The notes: generated by a model from the sequence alone, not told the origin. A DNA stretch of 64,000 nucleotides from Bacillus sp. HNG (GCF_003400205.1 NZ_QUQV01000009.1:62001-126000); one strand, 5' to 3'. Positions 19,175-30,650 are shown, counted from the first letter of the stretch. A program made the numbers and translations.

Positions 19175-20347
19175 GTGTTTATGTTTGAAAAACCCCTGGG
19201 GATGAGAGATACATTGCCAGCTTTATATGAAGCGAAAAAGAAAATTCGAAATGCTATGTCGTCTCAAATTGAAAGCTGGGGCTATCAATTTATTGAAACT
19301 CCAACACTTGAATATTATGAAACAATCGGTGAGGCATCAGCGATCCTCGACCGTCAACTATTTAAATTATTGGATTCACAGGGACATACACTTGTCCTTC
19401 GACCTGATATGACGGCGCCAATTGCCAGAGTTGCAGCGTCCCGATTATATAAAGGAGAATACCCACTACGTATCGCATACTCAGCAAATGTGTTCCGCGC
19501 TCAACAACATGAAGGTGGAAGACCTGCCGAATTCGAGCAAATCGGGGTTGAGTATATTGGTGATACGACAACCAGTGCAGATGCAGAGGTTATTTCTCTT
19601 ATGATTTCGGCACTTAAGCAAGCGGGACTTACCAATTTTACCGTGCCAATTGGTCATATTGGCTACGTAAAATCATTGTTCATGGAGATTGTCGGAAACG
19701 AAGCAAGAGCTGATGTTCTTCAACGTTATTTATATGAAAAAAATTATGTTGGCTATAGAGAGCATGTGAAAAACTTGCCGCTCTCTTCTATTGATAAACA
19801 ACGATTGCTAACTCTTTTACAATTAAGAGGAAATGACGCAAAAATTGCTAAAGCAAAAGAATTAGTCGAATGTGAAGAAGGAAAAAAGGCAGCCGAAGAA
19901 CTTGAAATGCTGTGGAAAAAGTTAGAGGCATTCGGTGTGACAGAGCATATTAAAATTGATTTTAATCTTGTCAGTCATATGAGCTACTATACAGGAATCC
20001 TTTTCGAAATTTACGCTGAGAATGTTGGCTTTTTAGTTGGTAACGGCGGTCGCTATGATCATTTATTTGAAAAATTTGATCGTCCAGCACCGGCGACAGG
20101 CTTTGGAATTCGGATTGATCGACTTCTGGAAGCACTTGATCTACCACAGGATGAGCCCGAAATTCATTGTGTGATATTTAGTGCAGAACAACGAGACGAA
20201 GCCATTCGCTTTGCGATGAATAAAAGAGAACAGGGTGAGCGCGTCATCCTTCAAGATATTGCTGGAATCAAGGATGTGGATGCGTGCACAAGCGCATTTG
20301 CGAAAAATACCTTTTTCTTAGGAACGACAAAGAAGGAGGAAGAGTAA
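19175..20347 (+). CDS. hisZ: ATP phosphoribosyltransferase regulatory subunit
   Basis: 390 residues, a histidyl-tRNA synthetase paralog that activates the short HisG encoded next. The core FEKPLGMRDTLP, LVLRPDMTAPIARVAASRL, RAQQHEGGRPAEFEQIGVE and SHMSYYTGILFEIY matches HisZ. GTG 19175 is chosen because B. subtilis HisZ begins MFMFEKP and GGTGGTGA lies eight bases upstream; ATG 19181 is the alternative. hisG follows with no gap. Confidence 0.92.
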   Translation: MFMFEKPLGMRDTLPALYEAKKKIRNAMSSQIESWGYQFIETPTLEYYETIGEASAILDRQLFKLLDSQGHTLVLRPDMTAPIARVAASRLYKGEYPLRIAYSANVFRAQQHEGGRPAEFEQIGVEYIGDTTTSADAEVISLMISALKQAGLTNFTVPIGHIGYVKSLFMEIVGNEARADVLQRYLYEKNYVGYREHVKNLPLSSIDKQRLLTLLQLRGNDAKIAKAKELVECEEGKKAAEELEMLWKKLEAFGVTEHIKIDFNLVSHMSYYTGILFEIYAENVGFLVGNGGRYDHLFEKFDRPAPATGFGIRIDRLLEALDLPQDEPEIHCVIFSAEQRDEAIRFAMNKREQGERVILQDIAGIKDVDACTSAFAKNTFFLGTTKKEEE

Positions 20348-20977
20348 ATGAACGACAAACTAACGATAGCGATGCCGAAAGGACGAATTTTTGAAGAAGC
20401 GGCACAGCTTTTACAAAAAGCAGGCTACAAGCTTCCTCCTGAATTTGAGGATTCCCGAAAATTAATTATCGACGTGCCTGACGAGCCATTTCGATTCATG
20501 CTTGCAAAGCCAATGGATGTCACCACGTATGTGGAGCATGGCGTTGCAGACCTTGGAATTGCCGGGAAGGACGTTATGCTTGAGGAAGAGCGCGACGTTT
20601 ATGAAGTGCTTGATTTACAAATTAGCAAATGCTATCTCGCGGTTGCAGGGTTACCTGATGTGAAAGTGAAAGGTGTTGCACCTAAAATTGCCACGAAATA
20701 TCCAAACGTCGCCTCTGGTTATTTTCGTGAAAATGGGGAACAGGTGGAAATCATTAAATTGAACGGTTCCATTGAACTTGCTCCTTTAATTGGATTGGCC
20801 GACCGAATTGTGGATATTGTATCAACAGGACGCACCTTAAAGGAAAATGGATTGGTTGAGCTTGAGCACATAGCGGACATCACTTCACGTCTTATCGTCA
20901 ATCCAGTGAGCTATCGCTTAAGAGATCAGCAAATCGACGATATTGTAGAGAGATTATCCAAAGTCGTATCTCAATAG
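20348..20977 (+). CDS. hisG: ATP phosphoribosyltransferase, short form
   Basis: 209 residues, the short form that lacks the C-terminal regulatory domain and needs HisZ. Catalyses the first step, PRPP plus ATP to phosphoribosyl-ATP. [10 protein letters not shown] at the start and the PRPP-binding loop [16 protein letters not shown] near 155-170 are diagnostic. Starts directly at the hisZ stop. Confidence 0.96.
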   Translation: MNDKLTIAMPKGRIFEEAAQLLQKAGYKLPPEFEDSRKLIIDVPDEPFRFMLAKPMDVTTYVEHGVADLGIAGKDVMLEEERDVYEVLDLQISKCYLAVAGLPDVKVKGVAPKIATKYPNVASGYFRENGEQVEIIKLNGSIELAPLIGLADRIVDIVSTGRTLKENGLVELEHIADITSRLIVNPVSYRLRDQQIDDIVERLSKVVSQ

Positions 20978-20997
20978 TTAGAAAGGACCGACACAGC

Positions 20998-22263
20998 ATG
21001 CGAATAGAACGTGTAACCAACACTGTTTCACTGAAGCGGACAATTGATAGTGGGACTGAGGAACAGAGAAAAGCAGTATTAGAAATACTTACCGAAGTAC
21101 AAAAAGAAGGGGATAACGCCCTTCGATCTTATACGGAAAAATTTGATGGAGTTTTACTTCGTGAGTTTAAAGTCACGGATTCAGACATCAAAGAAGCTTA
21201 TTATAAATTAGATGAGAATATGGTTCAAATCATTAAAGAAGCCGCGGAAAATATTCGAGATTACCATAGTCGACAAACCAAGCAGTCATGGATGACGATG
21301 AAGGATAATGGTACGATTCTTGGTCAAAAAATCACCCCACTTGATGCTGTAGGTGTGTATGTACCAGGTGGGAAAGCAGCCTATCCATCATCCGTCCTCA
21401 TGAATGTCATCCCAGCACAGGTTGCAGGTGTCAAGCGAATCGTGATGGTATCCCCACCTGGGAAGGACGGTACAATTCCAGCAGGTGTAATCGTTGCAGC
21501 TGATATATTGGGTGTTAAAGAAATCTACAAGGTAGGCGGTGCTCAGGCAGTTGGCGCCTTGGCATATGGTACTGAATCGATCAAGCCTGTTGATAAAATT
21601 GTCGGACCTGGAAATATATTTGTGGCGTTGGCCAAGCGTGAGGTATATGGAAATGTGGATATCGACATGATCGCAGGACCAAGCGAAATCGTTGTGTTGG
21701 CGGATGAAACAGCTCTTCCAAACGAAGTAGCAGCTGACCTTTTATCCCAGGCTGAGCATGATGAGCGGGCATCAAGTATTCTTGTAACGCCCTCTATGGA
21801 GCTAGCCGAATTAGTTGCTGAAGAAGTTGAAAAACAATTATCGCTCCTACCTCGTGAGGCGATCGCGAGAGCTTCCATCAATGACTTCGGGGCGATTTAT
21901 GTCACAAATGATGGAGATGAAGCCATTCAGGTTGTAAATGAGCTTGCACCTGAGCATCTAGAAATCATGACAAAGGAACCTATGGAACAGGTAGGTAAAA
22001 TCAAGCACGCTGGTGCAATATTTATCGGTCGTTATAGTTCAGAGCCTGTTGGCGACTATTTCGCTGGTCCAAACCATGTTCTTCCAACAAACGGAACAGC
22101 ACGTTTTTCAAGTCCATTAAGTGTGGATGATTTTACGAAAAAATCCAGCATCATTTCATACAGCAAACAAGCAATTGTAGATAACGGTCCAAAGATTGCG
22201 GCTTTCGCAAGACTAGAAGGACTGGAAGCACACGCGAGAGCAGTTGAAGAACGATTAAAATAG
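20998..22263 (+). CDS. hisD: Histidinol dehydrogenase
   Basis: 421 residues. Zinc enzyme for the last two steps, L-histidinol to L-histidine, with NAD. Family motifs: [48 protein letters not shown] and the active-site region [16 protein letters not shown]. Full length. Usually hisB follows closely; here a 398-base gap with a structured repeat intervenes. Confidence 0.97.
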   Translation: MRIERVTNTVSLKRTIDSGTEEQRKAVLEILTEVQKEGDNALRSYTEKFDGVLLREFKVTDSDIKEAYYKLDENMVQIIKEAAENIRDYHSRQTKQSWMTMKDNGTILGQKITPLDAVGVYVPGGKAAYPSSVLMNVIPAQVAGVKRIVMVSPPGKDGTIPAGVIVAADILGVKEIYKVGGAQAVGALAYGTESIKPVDKIVGPGNIFVALAKREVYGNVDIDMIAGPSEIVVLADETALPNEVAADLLSQAEHDERASSILVTPSMELAELVAEEVEKQLSLLPREAIARASINDFGAIYVTNDGDEAIQVVNELAPEHLEIMTKEPMEQVGKIKHAGAIFIGRYSSEPVGDYFAGPNHVLPTNGTARFSSPLSVDDFTKKSSIISYSKQAIVDNGPKIAAFARLEGLEAHARAVEERLK

Positions 22264-22267
22264 GAGG

Positions 22268-22540
22268 TTCAAAAGTCCGGTGAAAATGACACAGCGAATA
22301 GAGGAACTTCGACTAAATGCCGACAAGTCCTGTGTCGAACGTCGAAGTCACCACATCCTGTGGAAGAGCGTTGGCTTGCTTTTTCGTTCCTCACGTATTA
22401 ACTACATACGTTCCGGTTCCGGTACTCAAAGCTGCGCCGCCTTGAACTTTCGACGCACAGGATGTGCTAGTGCCGGCGACGCCACAGGACGTGGCGATAT
22501 TAGCCGGCGAGGTCCTTTTCATCCTCCTTTTGAACATTTA
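22268..22540. repeat. Dispersed structured repeat, copy 1 (inside the his operon)
   Basis: About 270 bases without a credible gene. It contains hairpins built on a CACAGGA-T/C-GTG core: CACATCCTGTG near 22352, GCACAGGATGTGC near 22455, GCCACAGGACGTGGC near 22481, and a GCCGGC pair around the last. The block from GTTCCTCACGTATTAACTAC to CTGCGCCGCCTTGAA recurs at 54925-55095. An open frame across it has no family features and is rejected as a gene. Confidence 0.75.
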
Positions 22541-22546
22541 TTTAAA

Positions 22547-22647
22547 TAATTCACAAAATTGAGGATTTATCTGTGGATTATGTGGGTAATAATCCACCAA
22601 AACGAGTAATACCAAGCATTCATTAAGTATTATAAAATTGTGGATAA
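22547..22647. other. DnaA-box-like 9-mers before hisB
   Basis: One perfect box in reverse orientation (TGTGGATAA, 22639-22647) plus near matches TGTGGATTA (22572), TGTGGGTAA (22581) and TAATTCACA (22547). Second of three such groups around the his genes. Confidence 0.45.
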
Positions 22648-22661
22648 CGGTAGGTGTAATC

Positions 22662-23249
22662 ATGACAAGACAAGCAAAAGTTGAACGTAAAACAAATGAA
22701 ACAGATATAAAACTAGATTTTACAGTAGATGGGGAAGGAACCTCAAAGCTAGATACGGGAGTTCCATTTATGTCACACATGCTCGACCTTTTCACAAAGC
22801 ACGGGCATTTTAACCTGACAGTTGATGCAAAGGGTGATACTGAAATTGATGATCACCACACAACAGAGGACATTGGAATTTGTTTAGGACAGGCATTACG
22901 CGAAGCGCTAGGTGATAAAAAAGGAATCAAGCGCTACGGAAATGCATTTGTGCCAATGGATGAAGCACTTGCCCAGGTTGTTATTGATCTTGGAAACCGT
23001 CCACACTTTGAATTAAAGGCGGAATTTCCAAGCTCCCGTGTTGGTACGTTTGACACGGAACTCGTACATGAGTTTTTATGGAAGCTTGCATTAGAAGCAA
23101 GAATCAATCTCCATGTTATTGTTCACTATGGTCACAATACACATCACATGATTGAGGCGATTTTTAAAGCATTAGGTCGTGCATTAGATGAAGCAACTAT
23201 AGTTGACCCACGAGTTAAGGGGGTCCCATCAACGAAAGGGATGTTGTAG
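22662..23249 (+). CDS. hisB: Imidazoleglycerol-phosphate dehydratase
   Basis: 195 residues, monofunctional HisB as in Gram-positive bacteria. Dehydrates imidazoleglycerol phosphate to imidazoleacetol phosphate. Metal-binding histidine motifs DDHHTTEDIG and NTHHMIEA are present, plus VPFMSHMLDLFTKHG. ATG 22662 with AGGTG upstream; the earlier in-frame ATG at 22638 runs into the repeat/DnaA-box zone and would add residues foreign to HisB. hisH follows without a gap. Confidence 0.96.
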   Translation: MTRQAKVERKTNETDIKLDFTVDGEGTSKLDTGVPFMSHMLDLFTKHGHFNLTVDAKGDTEIDDHHTTEDIGICLGQALREALGDKKGIKRYGNAFVPMDEALAQVVIDLGNRPHFELKAEFPSSRVGTFDTELVHEFLWKLALEARINLHVIVHYGHNTHHMIEAIFKALGRALDEATIVDPRVKGVPSTKGML

Positions 23250-23882
23250 ATGATCGGCATAATTGATTACGGCATGGGGAATTTATACAGCGTTTCTAAG
23301 GCGCTTGAACGGATGAACCACGAATACTTCATTTCAAGTTCACCTGAAGAGCTCAGCAAAGCTGACGGCTTGATTTTACCAGGTGTGGGTTCCTTCAAGG
23401 ATGCGATGGGAATTTTACATGAAAAAGGATTAGTGGCCTTTATAAAAGAATCCGTGGCAAAAGGAACACCAATTCTAGGAATTTGTTTAGGGATGCAGCT
23501 ATTATTTGAAGAAAGCGAAGAAAATGGACTCACCCAGGGTCTTGGCTTTTTAACAGGAAGAATTACAAAATTTCCTGGAGTAACAACAAGTGGAGAATCC
23601 TACAAGGTGCCACATATGGGCTGGAATGACCTTAACCTGATCAATCCTTCTCCGCTTTTACAGAATATCGAGGGTGGACATGTCTATTTCGTTCACTCCT
23701 ATTATGCGAAAACTGATAATGAAAATGTGATCGCAAGTAGTACCTATGATGTGGAGGTTCCAGCTGTTGTCGGGAAAGGAAATGTATTTGGAACCCAGTT
23801 TCATCCGGAAAAAAGCAGTGAGTTAGGTTTGAAAATTCTCCAAAACTACGCTGCAATCGTGGAAAAGAAGGTGTCAATATGA
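23250..23882 (+). CDS. hisH: Imidazole glycerol phosphate synthase, glutaminase subunit
   Basis: 210 residues, class I glutamine amidotransferase that feeds ammonia to HisF. Oxyanion motif GVGSFKDAM, nucleophile Cys in GICLGMQLL, and catalytic His-Glu in [10 protein letters not shown]. The stop overlaps hisA. Confidence 0.96.
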   Translation: MIGIIDYGMGNLYSVSKALERMNHEYFISSSPEELSKADGLILPGVGSFKDAMGILHEKGLVAFIKESVAKGTPILGICLGMQLLFEESEENGLTQGLGFLTGRITKFPGVTTSGESYKVPHMGWNDLNLINPSPLLQNIEGGHVYFVHSYYAKTDNENVIASSTYDVEVPAVVGKGNVFGTQFHPEKSSELGLKILQNYAAIVEKKVSI

Positions 23883-24616
23883 GTACATTTACAATTTACC
23901 CTGCAATCGATATGCGTGGTGGGAAATGCGTTCGCTTGCTTCAAGGGGATTATAATAAGGAAACCGTGTACGGTGATTCTCCTTTTGATATGGCAAAAGC
24001 TTTTGCTGATGCTGGCGCAGAGTGGATTCATATGGTGGACTTAGATGGAGCAAAAGTCGGAAAGCGCGTGAATGATCAATATGTGCTTGAGGTTGCAAAT
24101 AAACTTGACGCAAAGGTTCAAATCGGGGGTGGCATTCGAACAGAAGAGGATGTGGCCTATTATATTGAAAATGGCGTTGATCGTGTAATTTTAGGAAGTG
24201 CTGCCATTTCTAATCCTGATTTTGTAAAGGAAATGCTTAAAAAATACAAAGAAAAAATTGCAATCGGTATTGATGCAAAAGACGGTTATGTTGCAACGGA
24301 AGGATGGCTAAACACTTCTTCCGTAAAAGCGACTGATTTAGGTATCGAGCTTGCGAATGCGGGGGCTGAAGTGTTTATTTTTACAGATATCGCAACCGAT
24401 GGCATGCTCAGTGGACCTAACATCGATGCGGTTGCAACACTTGCTGCTGCAACAGGTAAAAAAGTCATTGCTTCAGGTGGGGTTAGCTCAATCGATGACC
24501 TTAAAGCACTTAGTAAGCTTGTGGAGCAAGGTGTTTCTGGAGCAATTGTCGGAAAAGCGATTTACACCAACCAATTTACTGTCCAAGAGGCGTTAGAAGA
24601 GGTGAAAGGTTCATGA
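23879..24616 (+). CDS. hisA: ProFAR isomerase
   Basis: 245 residues, TIM barrel that isomerises ProFAR to PRFAR. Phosphate-binding halves are visible ([42 protein letters not shown]), with catalytic Asp in PAIDM and in [14 protein letters not shown] overlaps with both hisH and hisF imply coupled translation. Confidence 0.96.
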   Translation: MSTFTIYPAIDMRGGKCVRLLQGDYNKETVYGDSPFDMAKAFADAGAEWIHMVDLDGAKVGKRVNDQYVLEVANKLDAKVQIGGGIRTEEDVAYYIENGVDRVILGSAAISNPDFVKEMLKKYKEKIAIGIDAKDGYVATEGWLNTSSVKATDLGIELANAGAEVFIFTDIATDGMLSGPNIDAVATLAAATGKKVIASGGVSSIDDLKALSKLVEQGVSGAIVGKAIYTNQFTVQEALEEVKGS

Positions 24617-25371
24617 TAACGAAACGAATCATTCCATGCCTAGATGTAAAGGACGGCCGAGTCGTAAAAGGAATTCAATTTGTTGGGCTTCGAGATGCAG
24701 GTGATCCTGTTGAACTCGCGAAGTTTTACGATTCCGAAGGTGCAGATGAATTGGTATTTTTAGATATTTCAGCTTCTCATGAGGGTCGAAAAACGATGGT
24801 TGAGGTTGTTGAAAAAGTTGCTGCAGAGCTTGCAATTCCTTTTACAGTAGGAGGAGGAATCAATTCCTTAGAGGATATGAAAAAAATCCTTCGTGCTGGC
24901 GCTGACAAGGTTTCACTGAATACGGCAGCTGTAACAAATCCAGACCTCATTAAAGAAGGAGCAGATTTCTTCGGCTCTCAATGTATTGTTGTGGCGATCG
25001 ATGCAAAATATGATGAGGGACTTGGCAGCTGGCGAGTATATACACATGGTGGTCGTAATGCAACCGAATGGGAGGTTGTTGCGTGGGCACAGGAAGTGGT
25101 ACAGCGTGGTGCAGGAGAGATCTTGTTAACGAGCATGGACGATGATGGAAGCAAGGATGGCTTCAATCTAGAATTAACTAGACGAGTCAGTGAAGCTGTT
25201 TCCGTTCCTGTCATCGCTTCAGGGGGTGCTGGAAATGCTGGGCATTTTGTGGAAGCCTTCACTGAAGGTAAGGCAGACGCAGCACTTGCAGCGAGTATTT
25301 TTCACTACAAAGAAACATCTGTAAAAGAGGTTAAACAAGTTTTAAAAGAGAAAGGGGTCAATGTCCGATGA
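24613..25371 (+). CDS. hisF: Imidazole glycerol phosphate synthase, cyclase subunit
   Basis: 252 residues, TIM barrel paralogous to HisA. Forms imidazoleglycerol phosphate and AICAR from PRFAR and ammonia. Key Asp in [14 protein letters not shown] and in [13 protein letters not shown]; phosphate loops TVGGGINS and VIASGGAGN. Overlaps hisA and hisI by four bases each. Confidence 0.97.
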   Translation: MITKRIIPCLDVKDGRVVKGIQFVGLRDAGDPVELAKFYDSEGADELVFLDISASHEGRKTMVEVVEKVAAELAIPFTVGGGINSLEDMKKILRAGADKVSLNTAAVTNPDLIKEGADFFGSQCIVVAIDAKYDEGLGSWRVYTHGGRNATEWEVVAWAQEVVQRGAGEILLTSMDDDGSKDGFNLELTRRVSEAVSVPVIASGGAGNAGHFVEAFTEGKADAALAASIFHYKETSVKEVKQVLKEKGVNVR

Positions 25372-25988
25372 ACACACCAGACATTAAATTCGATGAAAAG
25401 GGACTTGCTCCTGCCATTGTTCAGGATGCTGTGAGCAAAGAGGTTTTAACACTTGCATATATGAATGAAGAATCACTACGCAAATCCATTGAAACACGTG
25501 AAACGTGGTTTTATAGCCGCTCTCGTCAAGAGCTTTGGCACAAAGGTGAAACGTCCGGAAACACCCAAAAGATTGTCGATATAAAATACGATTGTGACAA
25601 GGATGCTATTCTAGTTTTAGTTGAACCAGCAGGACCTGCATGCCACACTGGTAACTATACATGCTTTAATGACTCTTTACTGGGAGAAGCAAAAGAAGTG
25701 ACTTCTGACCGCTTTGCCATCCTTAATGAGCTTGAAAAAGTAATAGCTGAGCGCGAAGCAGAAATGCCAGAGGGAGCGTATACGACATACCTATTTGATA
25801 AAGGGGTTGATAAGATCCTGAAAAAAGTAGGAGAAGAAGCTTCCGAGGTGATCATTGCAGCCAAGAATCGCAGCCACGAAGAATTAAAATGGGAAGCGGC
25901 AGATCTCATTTATCACTTGCTTGTCTTACTTCGTGAACAAAAGCTCCCACTTGATGACGTATTGTCTGTTTTACAAAAAAGAAGATGA
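25368..25988 (+). CDS. hisI: Phosphoribosyl-AMP cyclohydrolase / phosphoribosyl-ATP pyrophosphatase fusion
   Basis: 206 residues, HisIE. The N-terminal half is the cyclohydrolase ([20 protein letters not shown], zinc cysteines in CHTGNYTCF). The C-terminal half from about residue 115 is the pyrophosphohydrolase ([29 protein letters not shown]). Carries steps two and three of the pathway. Last his gene; a terminator follows. Confidence 0.96.
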   Translation: MNTPDIKFDEKGLAPAIVQDAVSKEVLTLAYMNEESLRKSIETRETWFYSRSRQELWHKGETSGNTQKIVDIKYDCDKDAILVLVEPAGPACHTGNYTCFNDSLLGEAKEVTSDRFAILNELEKVIAEREAEMPEGAYTTYLFDKGVDKILKKVGEEASEVIIAAKNRSHEELKWEAADLIYHLLVLLREQKLPLDDVLSVLQKRR

Positions 25989-25998
25989 TGAATTTATA

Positions 25999-26028
25999 GG
26001 GTACTTATCCACAGCAAGTACCCTTTTT
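25999..26028 (+). terminator. Terminator of the his operon
   Basis: GGGTACTT pairs with AAGTACCC, followed by five T. The loop carries most of a perfect DnaA-box 9-mer (TTATCCACA, 26005-26013). Confidence 0.9.
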
Positions 26029-26188
26029 CAACCCTTTATTTTACTAGAATGCGAATCACTTATCCCCGTTATCCTCAATATCCACAATCCGACCAGAGTT
26101 TTAGTGTATATCTTACCTCAATCCAGTAAATACGTCAGATTATTCACATAAAGGGAAGGAACTGTCCACATTATTCACATTGTCCACA
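26005..26188 (+). other. DnaA-box-like cluster after the his operon
   Basis: Three perfect TTAT-N-CACA boxes in one orientation (26005, 26140, 26171) plus near matches TTATCCTCA (26069), ATATCCACA (26078), CTGTCCACA (26162) and TTGTCCACA (26180). The last three abut the 26171 box head to tail. Otherwise the 316-base gap holds only the his terminator and a possible promoter. Confidence 0.55.
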
Positions 26189-26249
26189 AAATACCATGGC
26201 AAAGTTTTCGTTTTTAGCCAAGCACCTCTATGTTCCAATTGCCTTTATA

Positions 26250-26258
26250 TGTTATACT
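26250..26258 (+). promoter_or_regulatory. Possible promoter of the TPR gene
   Basis: Extended -10 TGTTATACT; no convincing -35. It lies 46 bases before the start codon. Confidence 0.4.
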
Positions 26259-26304
26259 ACCTTGGGAAATAATTTTATTCGGATTTATTTTTTGGAGGAC
26301 CCTG

Positions 26305-27795
26305 ATGGAAAAACAAAACGTAAAAGAAAGACAACATGCATCAAAGATTATTCCGTTTATCCAGACGGGAGAATATTATTTTAAAAAAGGACTAAAGGCG
26401 TATCGCCAGCATGATATATATAAATCGATTAAACATTTTAAGCGAGCGATTGAGCTTGAGCCGAATGAGCCGATGTTTTTATGCCAACTATCGGTTGCAC
26501 TGACTGAAATCGGCGACTATGTCGTATCAAATCAATATCTTACTAAAATAATAGATGAGCCAAAATTCGATATGCCTGAGTGTTTTTATTTTATGGCTAA
26601 CAATTATGCACATTTAGGCTTGTTCCAAGAGGCTGCAAAACATGCAGATTGGTATTTAGAGCGTGAACCTGATGGGGATTTTGCTGAAGACGCCGAGGAT
26701 TTGCTTGACCTATTACGTCTTGAGGAAGGCGACGATGAGGTTTCCGCAAACCATCAGGATGAACTCATTGTGAAACAGGAACATGCACGTGAATTCCTTG
26801 AAACAGGGAAATTGGACGAAGCGGTGACCCTTTTAAAGGAAATTATTCGTGAGTACCCTGAATTTTGGTCAGCTTATAATAATTTGGCGCTTGCCTATTT
26901 TTATTCAGGAGATGTGGAAAATGCATCCGAGATCCTAGATGAGGTATTGAGTAAGAACCCTGGAAATCTGCACGCACTCTGCAATTCTCTTGTCTTTTTA
27001 TATTATCAACGTAAAAATCAACAGGTAAAAGAGTTAACGAGACGATTATCATTTATTCATCCGATTTTGTTTGAACACCGATATAAACTAGGTGCAACCT
27101 TTGGGTTAATCGGAAGACATGATCTTGCTTATCAATGGTTACGTAATTTGCAGCGTAGCGGTTTTGAAGGGGATGAAACCTTTTATTATTGGCTTTCCTA
27201 TTCAGCCTATTTCACAGAGCATTTTGATGTTGCCAAAAACGCGTGGAAGCGAGTGCTCGAAGAAAATCCAAGTAAAAAGGGTTCAGCACCTTGGGAATCT
27301 GACTCTACAAAGCCAATAAGTGATGTGCTTGATCGTTGGTTGACCGGTGATTTTATTGAGGAACGCTTATATGGTTTATTTTTAGCAAGCAAAACAAATT
27401 CGTCCTTGGCACGTAAGGATTTAAAGCATATTCAGTTTCATGCGACACTTGAACAAGAATTTGCAAATTATGTTTTAGCTAAAAAGAAAAAAACGGAAAA
27501 AATACCATCTTACATTGTTGATGGATACAATATTGCGGACACTTTATTTACAAAAAATAAACATGATGATACAGCAAATGAAGAACTGTATTTAACTTGG
27601 TTAATGATCTACGATGAGGCGGTTAAGCGTCAGTTCAATGTTTCAAACTGGCAGGCTTGGGCTGCTGCAACAGAATACATTTGGCGTAATCATGTGTCAC
27701 GAACAATTACACAAAAACAGGTTGCGGATAAGTATAAGATTTCGAAGGCAACCGTCATGAAATATGTAAAATTTGTAAAAGAACTCCTACAATGA
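26305..27795 (+). CDS. yvcD: TPR-repeat protein
   Basis: 496 residues with tetratricopeptide repeats from about residue 20 to 290 (GEYYFKKGLKAYRQHDIYKSIKHFKRAIELEPNEP is a full unit; LDEAVTLLKEIIREYPEFWSAYNNLALAYFYSGDVENASEILDEVLSKNPG another). A C-terminal region (KQVADKYKISKATVMKYVKFVKELL) resembles a helix-turn-helix. No signal peptide, so cytosolic. ATG 26305 with TTGGAGG upstream is the start. Same place as B. subtilis yvcD between hisI and trxB. Molecular role unknown. Confidence 0.85.
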   Translation: MEKQNVKERQHASKIIPFIQTGEYYFKKGLKAYRQHDIYKSIKHFKRAIELEPNEPMFLCQLSVALTEIGDYVVSNQYLTKIIDEPKFDMPECFYFMANNYAHLGLFQEAAKHADWYLEREPDGDFAEDAEDLLDLLRLEEGDDEVSANHQDELIVKQEHAREFLETGKLDEAVTLLKEIIREYPEFWSAYNNLALAYFYSGDVENASEILDEVLSKNPGNLHALCNSLVFLYYQRKNQQVKELTRRLSFIHPILFEHRYKLGATFGLIGRHDLAYQWLRNLQRSGFEGDETFYYWLSYSAYFTEHFDVAKNAWKRVLEENPSKKGSAPWESDSTKPISDVLDRWLTGDFIEERLYGLFLASKTNSSLARKDLKHIQFHATLEQEFANYVLAKKKKTEKIPSYIVDGYNIADTLFTKNKHDDTANEELYLTWLMIYDEAVKRQFNVSNWQAWAAATEYIWRNHVSRTITQKQVADKYKISKATVMKYVKFVKELLQ

Positions 27796-27863
27796 GCATA
27801 TTAATAGCGGATTTTGTCAGGATTTTATAGGATAGGAATAGGAGATACTAAACGATATACTAA

Positions 27864-28841
<978 letters not shown>

Positions 28842-28848
28842 TATACAG

Positions 28849-28881
28849 AAAAAGCGTCATCCCTGAGGATGGCGCTTTTTT
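28849..28881 (+). terminator. Terminator after trxB
   Basis: A 14-bp stem with one G-U pair, loop CTGA, then a T run. It closes the conserved block immediately before the first sigma-54 promoter. Confidence 0.93.
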
Positions 28882-28897
28882 GTGTTTATGGCCAATT

Positions 28898-28914
28898 TTG
28901 GCACGGTATTTGCA
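28898..28914 (+). promoter_or_regulatory. Sigma-54 promoter 1
   Basis: TTGGCAC-GGTAT-TTGCA: exact -24 GG and -12 GC spaced 12 bases apart. Drives the amidohydrolase-potD pair. Confidence 0.88.
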
Positions 28915-29009
28915 TATTTAATTAACGATGATTTTAGTCTTTTAAAGGAGGAGAGTACAACAAACGTAAATAAATGATTACGTGCCATTTTTCGAGGGGG
29001 GATTGCGGC

Positions 29010-30650
29010 TTGTACGCAGATATCATTATTAAGGGGAATGCAATTTTTACCGGGAATGAGTCTAATCCAATAAATGGAGCAGTCGTCATCAAAAACGATA
29101 GAATCCTGTGTGTGGGGGAGATTGAAAACGTAAACGATTATATAGGTCCACAGACAAAGATTATTCACGCAGAGGATAAGCTTGTTTTACCTGGTTTTCA
29201 TGACTTTCATCTTCACCTTGTATTAGGGAGTATGTTTAGCGAGTTCACCACACTTACAGAATGCACGTCAGAATTAGAGGCTGTTCAAAAAATTTATCAA
29301 TATGCAGAGAAGAATCCCAATGAACCTTGGGTGTTAGGATTTGGCTGGCATCATGTACGTTGGCCAGGGAAAAAAACACCAACTCGCCATTCGCTTGATC
29401 AACTTATCCCAAATCGTCCAGTATTCCTGTTAAATGAGGAAGCACATAGTGCTTGGGTAAACTCAGAAGCTCTTACCGTTTTAAATATAACAAAAGATAC
29501 TCAAGATCCTCCATTTGGTTTAATTGAAAGAGATCAAAACGGAGAACCCACTGGTTTTTTGTATGAAACAGCTGTAAAGCTGGTTGCAGAAAAAGCCTAT
29601 CAATTCTCAGAGGAAAAACAGCGAAAATTAATGGATGCTTTTTTGAAAAAGGCCGCTTCCCATGGAATTACATCGGTAAGTGATATGCTTCCATTGCCTG
29701 GCTTTGAACTGGGGTCTCCATCCTTTTATGCGAACTATGAAAGAGAAGGTAAATTAACAACAAGAATACACTTCTTATCCGCTCTCGATGGGGATTTATC
29801 AAAAGCGAAATCCTACCGTGAACTTTACAAATCTGATAAATTACAGTTTTCCGGATTAAAACAATTTATTGACGGCGTTCCAAATACGTATACGGGTTAT
29901 TTAATTGAGCCGTATTCAGACCGACCTGAAACAAAAGGTGGCATTTTGTTTGAAGAAGAAACCTATATGAGTTGGATTAAGGAAGCTGACAAGGAAGGCT
30001 TTCGTATCCGACTACATGCCTGTGGCGATGGCGCAGTTAGGTTTGGACTTGACTGCTATGAAGCTGCACAAAAGCAAAATGGAAAGCGAGATTCTAGACA
30101 TACGATTGAGCACATTGAGGTTATTCACCCGGACGATATAAACCGTTTTGAGGAACTTCAGGTCATTGCCTCGATACAACCTGAGCATATGAGTGCAGAA
30201 TCAATGGAGGGACATACATATCTTGAACGATTGGGTCCAGAACGATCTCGATATACTTGGCCAATTGGATCCCTAAAAAGGAGTGGTGCATCCATTGCTT
30301 TTAGTAGTGACTATCCGGTCGTTGATATGAATCCGATGATTGAAATCTACCGCGCTGTAACAAGAAGAAATGCAGATGGAACGCCAGAAGAGGGGTGGAA
30401 TCCACAAGAAAAAGTATCCCTTGCAGAGGCACTAAAGTTTTACACGAAGGCTCCTGCCTATGGAAATTTCCGCGAGAATGATTTAGGTACGGTTGAGGCT
30501 GGAAAAAAGGCTGATGTAATCATCTTAGATCGAAATCTTTTTTCGGTAGATGTGAAAGAGATTCTAGAAGCAAAGGTTGAAATGACAATAATGGATGGAA
30601 ATATCGTGTATTCGCGAGGACAAACAAAAAGGCTGGAAGGGGCCATGTAA
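29010..30650 (+). CDS. Amidohydrolase family 3 (YtcJ-like) metal hydrolase
   Basis: 546 residues, the size of the YtcJ-type amidohydrolases. Metal ligands are visible: HxH in GFHDFHLHL, His in RIRLHACGDGAV, His in HTIEHIEVI and Asp in FSSDYPVVDMNP. It should hydrolyse an amide or related C-N bond; the substrate is unknown. TTG 29010 is chosen because AGGGGGGA lies eight bases before it; an ATG 36 bases upstream has no ribosome site. It is followed directly by a polyamine-binding protein gene, so an acylated or guanidino polyamine-type substrate is an inference. Confidence 0.82.
   Translation: MYADIIIKGNAIFTGNESNPINGAVVIKNDRILCVGEIENVNDYIGPQTKIIHAEDKLVLPGFHDFHLHLVLGSMFSEFTTLTECTSELEAVQKIYQYAEKNPNEPWVLGFGWHHVRWPGKKTPTRHSLDQLIPNRPVFLLNEEAHSAWVNSEALTVLNITKDTQDPPFGLIERDQNGEPTGFLYETAVKLVAEKAYQFSEEKQRKLMDAFLKKAASHGITSVSDMLPLPGFELGSPSFYANYEREGKLTTRIHFLSALDGDLSKAKSYRELYKSDKLQFSGLKQFIDGVPNTYTGYLIEPYSDRPETKGGILFEEETYMSWIKEADKEGFRIRLHACGDGAVRFGLDCYEAAQKQNGKRDSRHTIEHIEVIHPDDINRFEELQVIASIQPEHMSAESMEGHTYLERLGPERSRYTWPIGSLKRSGASIAFSSDYPVVDMNPMIEIYRAVTRRNADGTPEEGWNPQEKVSLAEALKFYTKAPAYGNFRENDLGTVEAGKKADVIILDRNLFSVDVKEILEAKVEMTIMDGNIVYSRGQTKRLEGAM

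Noticed and set aside
22280-22549. An open frame of 89 codons between hisD and hisB
   Set aside because: It lies wholly in the structured repeat that recurs non-coding at 54925, has no ribosome site of note and no family features.
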